DNA of 5,176 nt, taken from NCBI GenBank assembly GCA_030528765.1, contig JAUMYD010000135.1, positions 1 to 5,176 of the forward strand, given 5' to 3'. The position numbers were made by a program, and so were the translations under genes. Position 1 is the stretch's first letter; the number at the start of each line of letters is the position of its first letter. Under the pieces are notes generated by a model. That model worked only from the letters and a program-made list of their open reading frames with translations. It was not told the DNA's origin and made no database searches. This document shows positions 1 through 4,976 of the stretch, one piece after another. The stretch comes from Bacillota bacterium. Lineage in GTDB: Bacteria > Bacillota > Dehalobacteriia > UBA4068.

Positions 1-41
1 TTTCCGAATAAATTCCATAAAAGGTAAGTTTTGTTACTTAG

Positions 42-70
42 ATAATAACATAGAAATACATGAATTACAA
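42..70 (-). promoter_or_regulatory. Predicted extended -10 promoter in repeat copy 1, firing off the left edge
   Basis: On the minus strand there is a -35-like TTGTAA (65-70), a 17-base spacer, and a -10-like TATTAT (42-47) preceded by TG one base upstream (extended -10). The same arrangement occurs at the matching place in copy 2. A small dyad, TGTTA/TAACA (32-36 and 46-50), overlaps the -10 box and is also kept in both copies; it could be an operator, but this is weak. The gene it would serve is outside the window. Confidence 0.5.
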
Positions 71-225
71 TACTTTTGCTTACATATATCCAGAAAGATA
101 AGAAAAAGATAAACTTTTTCCCGAACATGTTTCAGTTTCAAATAAAATAGCCTGATTTTATGAAGAAATGGCAAATCTTTTCGTGGAATCAGAGGGAGGA
201 CTTATCTTTTCGCAGATTCATCCAA

Positions 226-255
226 AAATCCCCCTCCCATCCGGGAGGGGGATTT
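226..255 (-). terminator. Intrinsic terminator of the lipoprotein gene
   Basis: A perfect 13-bp inverted repeat (left arm AAATCCCCCTCCC at 226-238, right arm 243-255) encloses a 4-base loop. On the minus strand the GC-rich stem runs into ATTTTT, the normal form of a Rho-independent terminator. It lies 26 bases past the stop codon of the lipoprotein gene. An identical hairpin is found at 1093-1122 downstream of sua5. In the plus direction there is no good T-run after the stem, so it probably works mainly for the minus strand. Confidence 0.85.
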
Positions 256-281
256 GCTTGTGCTTGCGATATCTTCAAAGA

Positions 282-797
282 TCAGGGCTGCTCGGGGACT
301 GGCTCGGAAAAATAATCACGCATGTCCTCCAGCATCAGCTCCATGTATTTGATCTGCAGATATAATTCTTTTCTTTCTTCGGAATCCTTATCCCGAAGCT
401 TTTCCTCTTCGTGGCGTTTTTCCAGCTCCACCAGGTAGAGTTCGCATTTTTCCAGGCAATCCTCCCGGGCGTAAAGCTCGCTCAGTCCGCTGTTGTTTTC
501 AAAATGTGCGTCAAAGCCGCTCCTGCGGTCTTCATAAGCCAGGGGATCGGAAGCGTAGGGGAAATCCAGCACCGTTTGAATAAGAGCATCCGTTGTCATA
601 TTCTGTAGAATATCCTCCGGGACACGCAAATAGTCAATGATTTCCATTTTTTCCATTCGCTTTCCCAAAGCTTCCCACTCTTCCGTTCCAGGGTAGGCCG
701 GGTATTCATAGGGTTCCGTGATGCTGTAGCCCCTGTTCTCACAGGCAGAGAGCAAAAGAAGGAGGCAGAGCAGGAAAAAGATTAAATATTTCTTCAT
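282..797 (-). CDS. Predicted lipoprotein of unknown function, 171 aa
   Basis: The protein starts MKK, followed by a strongly hydrophobic stretch (residues 4-16) and the lipobox L16-S17-A18-C19. It is therefore very likely exported, lipidated on Cys19 and anchored to the outer face of the membrane. The mature part is acidic and mostly soluble. The middle (about residues 38-112) has the pattern TEEW...VPEDIL..MTTDALIQTVLDFP...FDAHFENNSGLSELYAR. From memory this resembles a group of uncharacterised secreted proteins of gut Firmicutes, but I know of no function. Residues about 113-165 are rich in Glu, Lys, Arg and Leu and look helical, perhaps coiled coil. The start is supported by AAAGGAG about 8 bases upstream. 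It appears to be a single-gene unit: promoter at 908-936 in repeat copy 2 and terminator at 226-255 in copy 1. The gene is confident; the function is open. Confidence 0.85.
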   Translation of the reverse strand: MKKYLIFFLLCLLLLLSACENRGYSITEPYEYPAYPGTEEWEALGKRMEKMEIIDYLRVPEDILQNMTTDALIQTVLDFPYASDPLAYEDRRSGFDAHFENNSGLSELYAREDCLEKCELYLVELEKRHEEEKLRDKDSEERKELYLQIKYMELMLEDMRDYFSEPVPEQP

Positions 798-907
798 CTT
801 GTTTATCTCCTTTTTTTATTATTGTGTGTCAGGGAAAACTGCCTGGCCCACCGGAATCATCCCCCTTTTCCGAATAAATTCCATAAAAGGCAAGTCTTGT
901 TACTTAG

Positions 908-936
908 ATAATAACATAGAAACATATGAATTGCAA
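908..936 (-). promoter_or_regulatory. Predicted sigma-A-type promoter of the lipoprotein gene
   Basis: On the minus strand, -35-like TTGCAA (931-936) is followed by a 17-base spacer and -10-like TATTAT (908-913), with an upstream TG giving an extended -10. Transcription would start near 900, leaving a leader of roughly 100 bases before the ATG at 797. The equivalent boxes in copy 1 have the same spacing, with only one substitution in the -35 hexamer and two in the spacer, while the sequence just upstream of the -35 has diverged. That pattern supports a functional promoter. A TGTTA/TAACA dyad (898-902 and 912-916) overlaps the -10 region. Confidence 0.6.
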
Positions 937-1092
937 GATTTTTTACCTATACATGTCATATATAATAAGAAAAAGACAAAATTTTTCCCGAACATGTTTC
1001 GGTTTCAAATAAAATAGCATGATTTTATGGAGAAATGGCAAATCTTTTCGTGGAATCAGAGGGAGGACTTATCTTTTCGCAGATTCATCCAA

Positions 1093-1122
1093 AAATCCCC
1101 CTCCCATCCGGGAGGGGGATTT
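1093..1122 (-). terminator. Intrinsic terminator downstream of sua5
   Basis: This hairpin is identical to the one at 226-255: arms 1093-1105 and 1110-1122, 13 bp, 4-base loop, followed on the minus strand by ATTTTT. It lies about 135 bases past the sua5 stop codon and is the first convincing terminator there, so it probably ends the prfA-prmC-zinc ribbon-sua5 transcript. A weaker hairpin right after the stop (GCAGC/GCTGC, 1240-1253) has no T-run and is not a good terminator. Confidence 0.75.
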
Positions 1123-1153
1123 GTTTATGTGGCGAAGGATTGTGAAATCCTAC

Positions 1154-1192
1154 TTCTTACAAGTTCGCTTGAATCGAACTTGTGAGAAAGGG
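1154..1192. repeat. Dispersed hairpin repeat, second copy at 3541-3577
   Basis: A 9-bp inverted repeat (ACAAGTTCG at 1159-1167 and CGAACTTGT at 1175-1183, 7-base loop) sits in the gap after sua5. The whole stretch from TTCTTACAAG to GAGAAAGG matches 3541-3577 in the gap between prfA and prmC, with two substitutions and a short indel. Neither copy has a T-run in either direction, so it is not an obvious terminator. It may be the remnant of a larger palindromic element like the one at 3523-3883. The rest of the gap (1193-1257) shows only small imperfect dyads. Confidence 0.65.
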
Positions 1193-1257
1193 GCGGTTTG
1201 CTTTGTTTTCCCCACTTTTTCCAGAAATTGGGGATCTCAGCAGCCTTCGCTGCGGTT

Positions 1258-2289
1258 CTACTTTTTGCTGGCGGCCTTGGTATAGCGGTTCATCACCGCA
1301 GCGCCCAGACCGATGGCGGGGATGCTCTGGCCAATGATGTGGCTGGCCGCCCGGTGATCCGCTTCCCGCAGGGCAGCAAAAAGATTGTGGGCAAATTCTT
1401 CTGGCCGCGCTTCTGAGCCCAGGGAGATGATCTGCTCTTCCGGGACGCCCCGCTGCTGCAGCTCCCCGGCGGATTCATCGCTCAGCAGCAGCAGGGGCAG
1501 GGGAAGACCCTCCTGCAGCAGCTGAAGGCGCAGAGCCTCTGCCTCCCGCCAGGTTTTCACCAGAAAGAGCTGGCCCTGGGGCGCATAGTGCCGGTATTTC
1601 ATCCCCGGGGAGGCTGGGCGCGCACAATCCGCCTGCCCGGCAGCAGGGCAATCCCCGCAGAGCAGCCGCAGCTCCTCCTGGGTGATCTTCCCCGGCCGCA
1701 GCAGAATGGGGCATTCCCCCCGGGCATCCACCACGGTGCTTTCCAGGCCGATCTCCACCGCCCCGCCGTCCAGGATCAGGGGAACACGCCCCTGCATATC
1801 CTCCAGCACATGGCTGGCCAGCGTGGGGGAGGGCCGCCCGCTCAGATTGGCAGAGGGCGCCGCGATGGGCCGCTCTGCTGCCCGCAGCATAGCCAGAGCC
1901 CCCGGGTGAGAGGGCAGGCGCACAGCCAGGGTGCTGAGCCCGGCGCTGACCGAGGCCGGAACCAGGCCGCGGCTATCCAGCACCAGGGTAAGGGGGCCGG
2001 GCCAGTACCGCTCTGCCAGTTTTTCCGCCAGCGGGGTGAATTCTACCAGCTCCCGGGCTTGCTGCAGGCTGGCCACATGGACGATGAGCGGGTTATCCCC
2101 GGGCCGCCCCTTGGCTGCGAAGATGCTGGCCACTGCCTCTGCATCGAAGGCGTTGGCGCCCAGGCCGTAGACGGTCTCTGTGGGGAAGCCCACCAGCCCG
2201 CCGCCGCGAAGGATCTCCCCGGCCAGCTTCAGACCGCGCAGAGCCTCTTCGCTGTTCAGATTTCGTATATCACAAAGCCTGGTTTCCAT
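1258..2289 (-). CDS. sua5: L-threonylcarbamoyladenylate synthase, Sua5/YwlC family, 343 aa
   Basis: This cytoplasmic enzyme makes threonylcarbamoyl-AMP from threonine, bicarbonate and ATP, the first step of t6A synthesis at A37 of ANN-decoding tRNAs; TsaB, TsaD and TsaE then transfer the group. The YrdC domain fills about residues 10-205: GFPTETVYGLGANA (34-47), KGRPGDNPL (60-68), PGPLTLVL (97-104), STLAVRLP (119-126), APSANLSG (144-151), LESTVVD (182-188) and RPGKIT (198-203). The linker has the typical SPGMKYRHYAPQ (227-238), followed by the C-terminal Sua5 domain (about 240-340) ending in GLGAAVMNRYTKAA. Length and domain order fit Sua5/YwlC, not the shorter TsaC. I chose the ATG at 2289 because GAAAGGA lies about 6 bases upstream; an in-frame ATG at 2319 adds ten residues (MPSDTKKGYA) but falls in the end of the structured element 2316-2390. 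It is probably last in the operon with prfA and prmC. Confidence 0.95.
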   Translation of the reverse strand: METRLCDIRNLNSEEALRGLKLAGEILRGGGLVGFPTETVYGLGANAFDAEAVASIFAAKGRPGDNPLIVHVASLQQARELVEFTPLAEKLAERYWPGPLTLVLDSRGLVPASVSAGLSTLAVRLPSHPGALAMLRAAERPIAAPSANLSGRPSPTLASHVLEDMQGRVPLILDGGAVEIGLESTVVDARGECPILLRPGKITQEELRLLCGDCPAAGQADCARPASPGMKYRHYAPQGQLFLVKTWREAEALRLQLLQEGLPLPLLLLSDESAGELQQRGVPEEQIISLGSEARPEEFAHNLFAALREADHRAASHIIGQSIPAIGLGAAVMNRYTKAASKK

Positions 2290-2315
2290 GGCATATCCTT
2301 TCTTTGTATCAGATG

Positions 2316-2390
2316 GCATTCCCTGCCGGGTGCACCGCCCCGGGTGGGCGGTCGGCTTTGGTATATCTCCCTACCCGAAGCCGGGAATGC
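2316..2390. other. Branched inverted-repeat structure in the leader of sua5
   Basis: The gap between the zinc-ribbon gene and sua5 folds on paper into a three-way junction. The outer stem is GCATTCCC (2316-2323) with GGGAATGC (2383-2390), perfect over 8 bp. Inside are one perfect 7-bp hairpin (ACCGCCC 2334-2340 with GGGCGGT 2346-2352, 5-base loop) and a second arm (2354-2358 with 2378-2382, continued by GGTA 2360-2363 with TACC 2372-2375). No T-run follows on the minus strand, so it is not a terminator. The closing stem ends about 26 bases before the sua5 start. It could be a translational control element, an mRNA-processing signal or a small dispersed repeat. The arms are visible; the role is unknown. 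Confidence 0.6.
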
Positions 2391-2414
2391 TCTCCAGCTG
2401 CGTCTTTGCCCGGA

Positions 2415-2594
2415 TCAGATGGCCTTGCAGGGGTGGTATATTTCCCCGCAGGCCGGGCATTTGTATTCCACGCTCTGCTTTTTATGCGGGTAGCGGGAAA
2501 GCAGCTCTGCTTCGCCGCATTTGGGGCAGGCGAGCTTCTCCCCCCGCAGCAAAGCCACTGCTTTTTCCCGATCCAATCCGCTGTTGCTGCTCAT
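2415..2594 (-). CDS. Small zinc-ribbon protein of unknown function, 59 aa
   Basis: The peptide has a short N-terminal helix-like segment (about residues 8-18, LDREKAVALLRGE) followed by a classic zinc ribbon with knuckles CPKCG (23-27) and CPACG (46-50), which should bind one structural zinc. A further cysteine lies at 56, near the C-terminus. I do not recognise a named family. The start at 2594 is chosen because AAAGGAG stands about 5 bases upstream; an in-frame ATG at 2618 has less support. It begins 38 bases after the prmC stop and ends about 125 bases before sua5, on the same strand, so it is probably cotranscribed with both. Such ribbons often bind nucleic acid or mediate protein contacts, so a role in translation or tRNA/rRNA handling would fit the neighbours, but that is inference from position only. 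Confidence 0.82.
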   Translation of the reverse strand: MSSNSGLDREKAVALLRGEKLACPKCGEAELLSRYPHKKQSVEYKCPACGEIYHPCKAI

Positions 2595-2632
2595 GTATGC
2601 TCCTTTTGGCAAATCCACACTTCAAGCGCCGC

Positions 2633-3487
2633 CTACCTGCGCTCCGGCTGCCGGGCCAGCACGCCCCGGGGCCGCCTGCCCAGGTCAAAGAGGCGCTCCT
2701 CCACCTGGAAGCCGCCTTCTTCCAGCAGGGCACAGAGGGCAGCCTGCTGCTCATCCCCATGCTCCAGGATCAGCCAGCCGCCCGCCGGCAGCAGCTGCCC
2801 ACACTGGCCGATCAGCCGGGGATAAAGCAGCAGGCCATCCTCCCCGCCATCCAGCGCCAGGCGCGGCTCCCGCTGTACCTGGGGAGAAAGGCGTCCCAAC
2901 TCTTCGCTGGGGATATAGGGCGGGTTGGCGATGAGCAGCTCCGGGCGGCAGCCTGCCTCCAGAAGGGGCTCTGCCAGATCCCCGGGGAAAAATCGGCAGC
3001 GCGCCTGCAGACCCAGGCGTTCCGCGTTTCGCTCGGCCATGGCCAGGGCTTCCGGGGAAATATCCGTCAGAACAGCCCTGCTTCCGGGCAGATGCTGGGC
3101 GATGGACAGCCCCAGGCAGCCGCTGCCGCAGCAGACATCCGCCACAAGGGGATCTTTCCGCCCCTGCAAAAGCTGGATGGCCTGCTCTGCCAGGCATTCG
3201 CTGTCAAAGCGGGGGATCAGCACCTCCGGCCCCACCAGGAAATCCAGCCCCAGAAAGGGACTCTCCCCCAGCAGGTATTGGATCGGCTCCCCGGACAAAA
3301 GGCGGCTGAGCAGGGCTTCCCCCCGCTGCTGATCCACCTCCTCCCGGCGCTGCAGCAGCAGTCGGGAGGGCTCGCAGCCCTGCAAATGTCCCAGCAGGAT
3401 GCGAGCAAGAGAGCGGGCTTCGGAGGAATCGAAGCCCGCTTCGCAGAGTTGCGTATATACTTGTGTCAAATATTCAAATACCTGCAT
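2633..3487 (-). CDS. prmC: Peptide chain release factor N5-glutamine methyltransferase PrmC (HemK), 284 aa
   Basis: PrmC uses S-adenosylmethionine to methylate the glutamine of the GGQ motif in release factors, which speeds peptide release. An N-terminal helical domain (about 1-75) contains GEPIQYLLG (66-74), the usual 'G.P.QYL.G' hallmark. The Rossmann-type domain has ADVCCGSGCLGLSIA (116-130) for SAM binding, TDIS (141-144) at the acidic ribose-binding strand, and NPPY (188-191), the catalytic motif that holds the target glutamine. EPRLALDGGEDGL (207-219) is also typical. PRFDSE (92-97) replaces the more common PRPDTE. The start at 3487 (MQVFEYL) matches the normal length. The frame stays open to 3619, but those 44 extra residues come from the palindromic repeat at 3523-3883. 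Shine-Dalgarno support is weak (AGAAAG about 11 bases upstream). Its substrate RF1 is encoded just upstream. Confidence 0.95.
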   Translation of the reverse strand: MQVFEYLTQVYTQLCEAGFDSSEARSLARILLGHLQGCEPSRLLLQRREEVDQQRGEALLSRLLSGEPIQYLLGESPFLGLDFLVGPEVLIPRFDSECLAEQAIQLLQGRKDPLVADVCCGSGCLGLSIAQHLPGSRAVLTDISPEALAMAERNAERLGLQARCRFFPGDLAEPLLEAGCRPELLIANPPYIPSEELGRLSPQVQREPRLALDGGEDGLLLYPRLIGQCGQLLPAGGWLILEHGDEQQAALCALLEEGGFQVEERLFDLGRRPRGVLARQPERR

Positions 3488-3522
3488 AATGGCAATGCTT
3501 TCTCTTGCGGATTTGCTGAAAA

Positions 3523-3883
3523 GTGTTTTAAACCGTACCTTTCTCACAAGTTCGCTTGAAGCGAACTTGAAGAAAGGTACCCAAAGAACTTTAAATTTTG
3601 GGCTGGTACTTCCGCTCAAAGCAAGCAGCTCAAAATTTTGTCATTGCGAGGCGGGCAAGCTGAGACTTTGCCTGAGCAAAGGCCAGCTTGGCAACGTGGC
3701 AATCTTAACGCAGCTCCCTGCTGAAAATCAGCTTGAGGATTGCCACGTTGTTTTGCTGGAAGATATTTCATATCTTCGCAGCAAAAGCTTCCTCGCAATG
3801 ACAGAGTTCAGAAGCACCGGGCATACAGCCCAGCGTTAAAAGTTTCTTGGTACTTCTTTTCAAAGAAGTACGGTTTTAAGCAC
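3523..3883. repeat. Composite palindromic (MITE-like) element between prfA and prmC
   Basis: The two ends are imperfect inverted repeats: 3523-3544 against 3862-3883 (17 of 22 matching by eye, core AAACCGTAC), and a second inverted pair just inside (about 3567-3594 against 3837-3863, core AAGAA.GTACC.AAGAAAC.TTT). Further inside are a hairpin 3535-3580 (10 bp plus 9 bp around a small bulge), a hairpin 3593-3604 with 3627-3638 (12 bp with one G-T pair), the branched core 3640-3802, and a near-perfect palindrome 3850-3871 (10-bp arms). There is no transposase. Terminal inverted repeats, internal symmetry, small size and no coding content fit a non-autonomous mobile or REP/BIME-like element. It fills almost all of the prfA-prmC gap, leaving only about 25 bases to the prfA stop and 35 to the prmC start. 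Confidence 0.7.
3640..3802. repeat. Cloverleaf-like palindromic repeat core
   Basis: The outer stem is perfect over 12 bp: GTCATTGCGAGG (3640-3651) with CCTCGCAATGAC (3791-3802). Three arms branch inside it. Arm 1 pairs 3656-3662 with 3684-3690, then 3665-3670 with 3675-3680. Arm 2 pairs 3692-3704 with 3738-3750 (13 bp, perfect). Arm 3 pairs 3751-3758 with 3779-3786 and 3759-3766 with 3770-3777 (16 bp with one bulged base). From memory, 'TCATTGCGAGG...CGTGGCAATC' words occur as dispersed palindromic repeats in the genomes of several unrelated bacteria. Here they are combined in one branched unit. The compensating arms show the symmetry directly; whether it acts as DNA or RNA is unknown. Confidence 0.75.
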
Positions 3884-3893
3884 GGTTTTAAGC
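3870..3893. repeat. Perfect 12-base tandem duplication at the element edge
   Basis: ACGGTTTTAAGC occurs twice head to tail (3870-3881 and 3882-3893), ending 15 bases before the prfA stop codon. The first copy lies inside the inverted terminal repeat of the composite element. The duplication could be slippage or a trace of how the element inserted. Confidence 0.6.
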
Positions 3894-3908
3894 CGCTGAA
3901 GCCAGCCC

Positions 3909-4976
3909 TTATTCCTCACCCTTCAGGCGGGCAGCCTGGTCAGAGGTAACGAGTGCATCGATGATATCATCCAGCTCGCCCTCCAGCACCTGGTCCAGCT
4001 TATGCACGGTCAGGCCGATGCGGTGATCGGTGATGCGGCGTTCAGGGAAATTGTAGGTGCGGATACGCTCGCTGCGGTCGCCGCTGCCCACCATGGATTT
4101 GCGGGCAGAGGCTTCCTTGCTCTGGGCTTCCTCCTGCATTTTCTCCAGCACGCGGGCGCGGAGCACGCGCATACCCTTTGCCTTGTTTTTGATCTGGCTC
4201 TTTTCATCCTGGCAGCTGACCACGATGCCGGTGGGGATGTGGGTGATGCGTACCGCGCTCTGGGTGGTGTTCACGCACTGGCCGCCGGGGCCGGTGGCGC
4301 AGAAAAGATCGATGCGGATGTCATTGGGGTTGATCTCCACTTCCACTTCCTCTGCTTCGGGCAGGACAGCCACGGTGGCGGCAGAGGTATGGATGCGGCC
4401 GCTGGATTCAGTGCTGGGCACCCGCTGAACGCGATGCACGCCGGATTCGAATTTCAGGCGGGAATAGGCGCCCTTGCCTTCCACCAGCAGCACCACTTCC
4501 TTGAAGCCGCCGATATCCGTATAATTGGCATCCATGATCTCCGTCCGCCAGCGCTTGCTTTCTGCGTAGCGGCTATACATCTTGAAGAGATCCCCGGCAA
4601 AGAGTGCTGCTTCCTCGCCGCCGGTGCCTGCGCGGATCTCCAGCAGCACGTTCTTCTTGTCGTTGGGGTCTGTGGGCAGGAGGAGCACCTTCAGCTGCTG
4701 CTCCAGCTCGGCCTTTTTCTCCTTGTTTTCCTCCAGCTCCATCTGGGCCAGCTCCAGCATATCCGGGTCTTTTTCTTCCTCCAGAATGAGCTTTGCCTCG
4801 TTTAGGGCCTGCTCAACAGCCAGATACTCCCGGTAGGCCAGAACAACGTCCTCGATCTCCGCCCGGGCCTTGACATGCTTCTGCCATTCGCTCTGATCCG
4901 CGATGACCGCCGGATCGGAGACCAGCTCCGTGAGCTTGTCGTATTTCTCGTTTAACACTGCCAATTTCTCGATCAT
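3909..4976 (-). CDS. prfA: Peptide chain release factor 1 (RF1), 355 aa
   Basis: RF1 reads UAA and UAG in the ribosomal A site and triggers hydrolysis of peptidyl-tRNA. The length and whole layout are normal. An N-terminal helical domain (about 1-100) is followed by LEIRAGTGGEEAALFAGDLF (112-131). The codon-recognition loop has the PxT form expected of RF1, P187-S188-T189, followed by SSGRIHTSAATVAVLPE. The catalytic loop TGPGGQCVNTTQSAVR (228-243) has GGQ at 231-233; Q233 is the residue methylated by PrmC, whose gene is next downstream. RSERIRTYNFPERRITDHRIG (301-321) is also a standard signature. RF2 is excluded because it has SPF in place of PxT and an in-frame UGA is often present in its gene. 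The ATG at 4976 has AAGGAG 5-6 bases upstream. The SD lies beside a short palindrome, CCTTATATAAGG (4984-4995), which might lightly affect initiation. No clear promoter is visible. Confidence 0.98.
   Translation of the reverse strand: MIEKLAVLNEKYDKLTELVSDPAVIADQSEWQKHVKARAEIEDVVLAYREYLAVEQALNEAKLILEEEKDPDMLELAQMELEENKEKKAELEQQLKVLLLPTDPNDKKNVLLEIRAGTGGEEAALFAGDLFKMYSRYAESKRWRTEIMDANYTDIGGFKEVVLLVEGKGAYSRLKFESGVHRVQRVPSTESSGRIHTSAATVAVLPEAEEVEVEINPNDIRIDLFCATGPGGQCVNTTQSAVRITHIPTGIVVSCQDEKSQIKNKAKGMRVLRARVLEKMQEEAQSKEASARKSMVGSGDRSERIRTYNFPERRITDHRIGLTVHKLDQVLEGELDDIIDALVTSDQAARLKGEE

Larger units (their letters stand above)
1..256. repeat. AT-rich terminator/promoter direct repeat, copy 1 (may continue off the left edge)
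   Basis: This stretch matches 867-1123 in the same orientation. By hand alignment, positions 1-70 differ from copy 2 at 5 sites, 71-123 is clearly diverged with one indel, 124-163 has 3 differences, and 164-256 (93 bases) is identical. It contains no credible gene. Read on the minus strand it has a terminator hairpin (226-255), the identical block, and a promoter (42-70) pointing off the window. The identical block also holds two direct repeats of a 17-base word starting ATCTTTTCG (175-191 and 204-220, 14 of 17 matching). Similarity ends at about 256, where the 3' end of the lipoprotein gene region begins. The left limit is unknown because the window starts inside the repeat. Confidence 0.9.
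867..1123. repeat. AT-rich terminator/promoter direct repeat, copy 2
   Basis: This is the second copy of the 1-256 repeat, offset by 866 bases at the left end and 867 at the right because of one indel. It fills most of the gap between the lipoprotein start (797) and the sua5 stop (1258). On the minus strand it carries, in order, the sua5 terminator (1093-1122), the block identical to copy 1 (1031-1123), the diverged AT-rich middle (937-990) and the promoter for the lipoprotein gene (908-936). The left end of detectable similarity is set by the window edge in copy 1, so the true repeat may extend towards 798. Short open frames here on the plus strand are chance products of AT-rich DNA. Confidence 0.9.

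Noticed and set aside
168..365. 65-codon plus-strand open frame at the left edge
   Set aside because: It reads through the terminator stem and the antisense of the lipoprotein gene; no protein features.
1..1123. Direct repeats as a CRISPR array or insertion-sequence ends
   Set aside because: Only two long copies with a gene between them and no regular short spacing, so not CRISPR. The repeats are direct, long and carry a promoter and terminator, and no transposase lies between them.
1240..1253. GCAGC/GCTGC hairpin right after the sua5 stop as its terminator
   Set aside because: The stem is only 5 bp and no T-run follows on the minus strand; the 1093-1122 hairpin is much better.
799..1285. 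Short plus-strand open frames in the AT-rich gap (799-1017, 1019-1285)
   Set aside because: They run through the direct repeat, the promoter and the terminator hairpin, lack ribosome binding sites, and the equivalent frame in copy 1 is not conserved as protein.
1588..2493. Long plus-strand open frame opposite sua5
   Set aside because: It lies antisense to a gene with full Sua5 motifs, crosses the gene boundary and the zinc-ribbon gene, and its Pro/Gln/Gly-rich translation has no family pattern. It is a by-product of GC-rich coding DNA on the other strand.
2180..3559. 459-codon plus-strand open frame across sua5, zinc ribbon and prmC
   Set aside because: It runs antisense through three supported genes and an intergenic repeat, is low-complexity (Gln/Ala/Leu-rich) and has no recognisable domain.
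3640..3802. Cloverleaf shape as a tRNA or tmRNA
   Set aside because: The arms are too long, there is no T-loop GTTCRA or anticodon arm geometry, no CCA end, and the total length does not fit.
4002..4805. 267-codon plus-strand open frame opposite prfA
   Set aside because: It is a histidine/alanine/phenylalanine-rich shadow of the RF1 coding strand, fully inside prfA.
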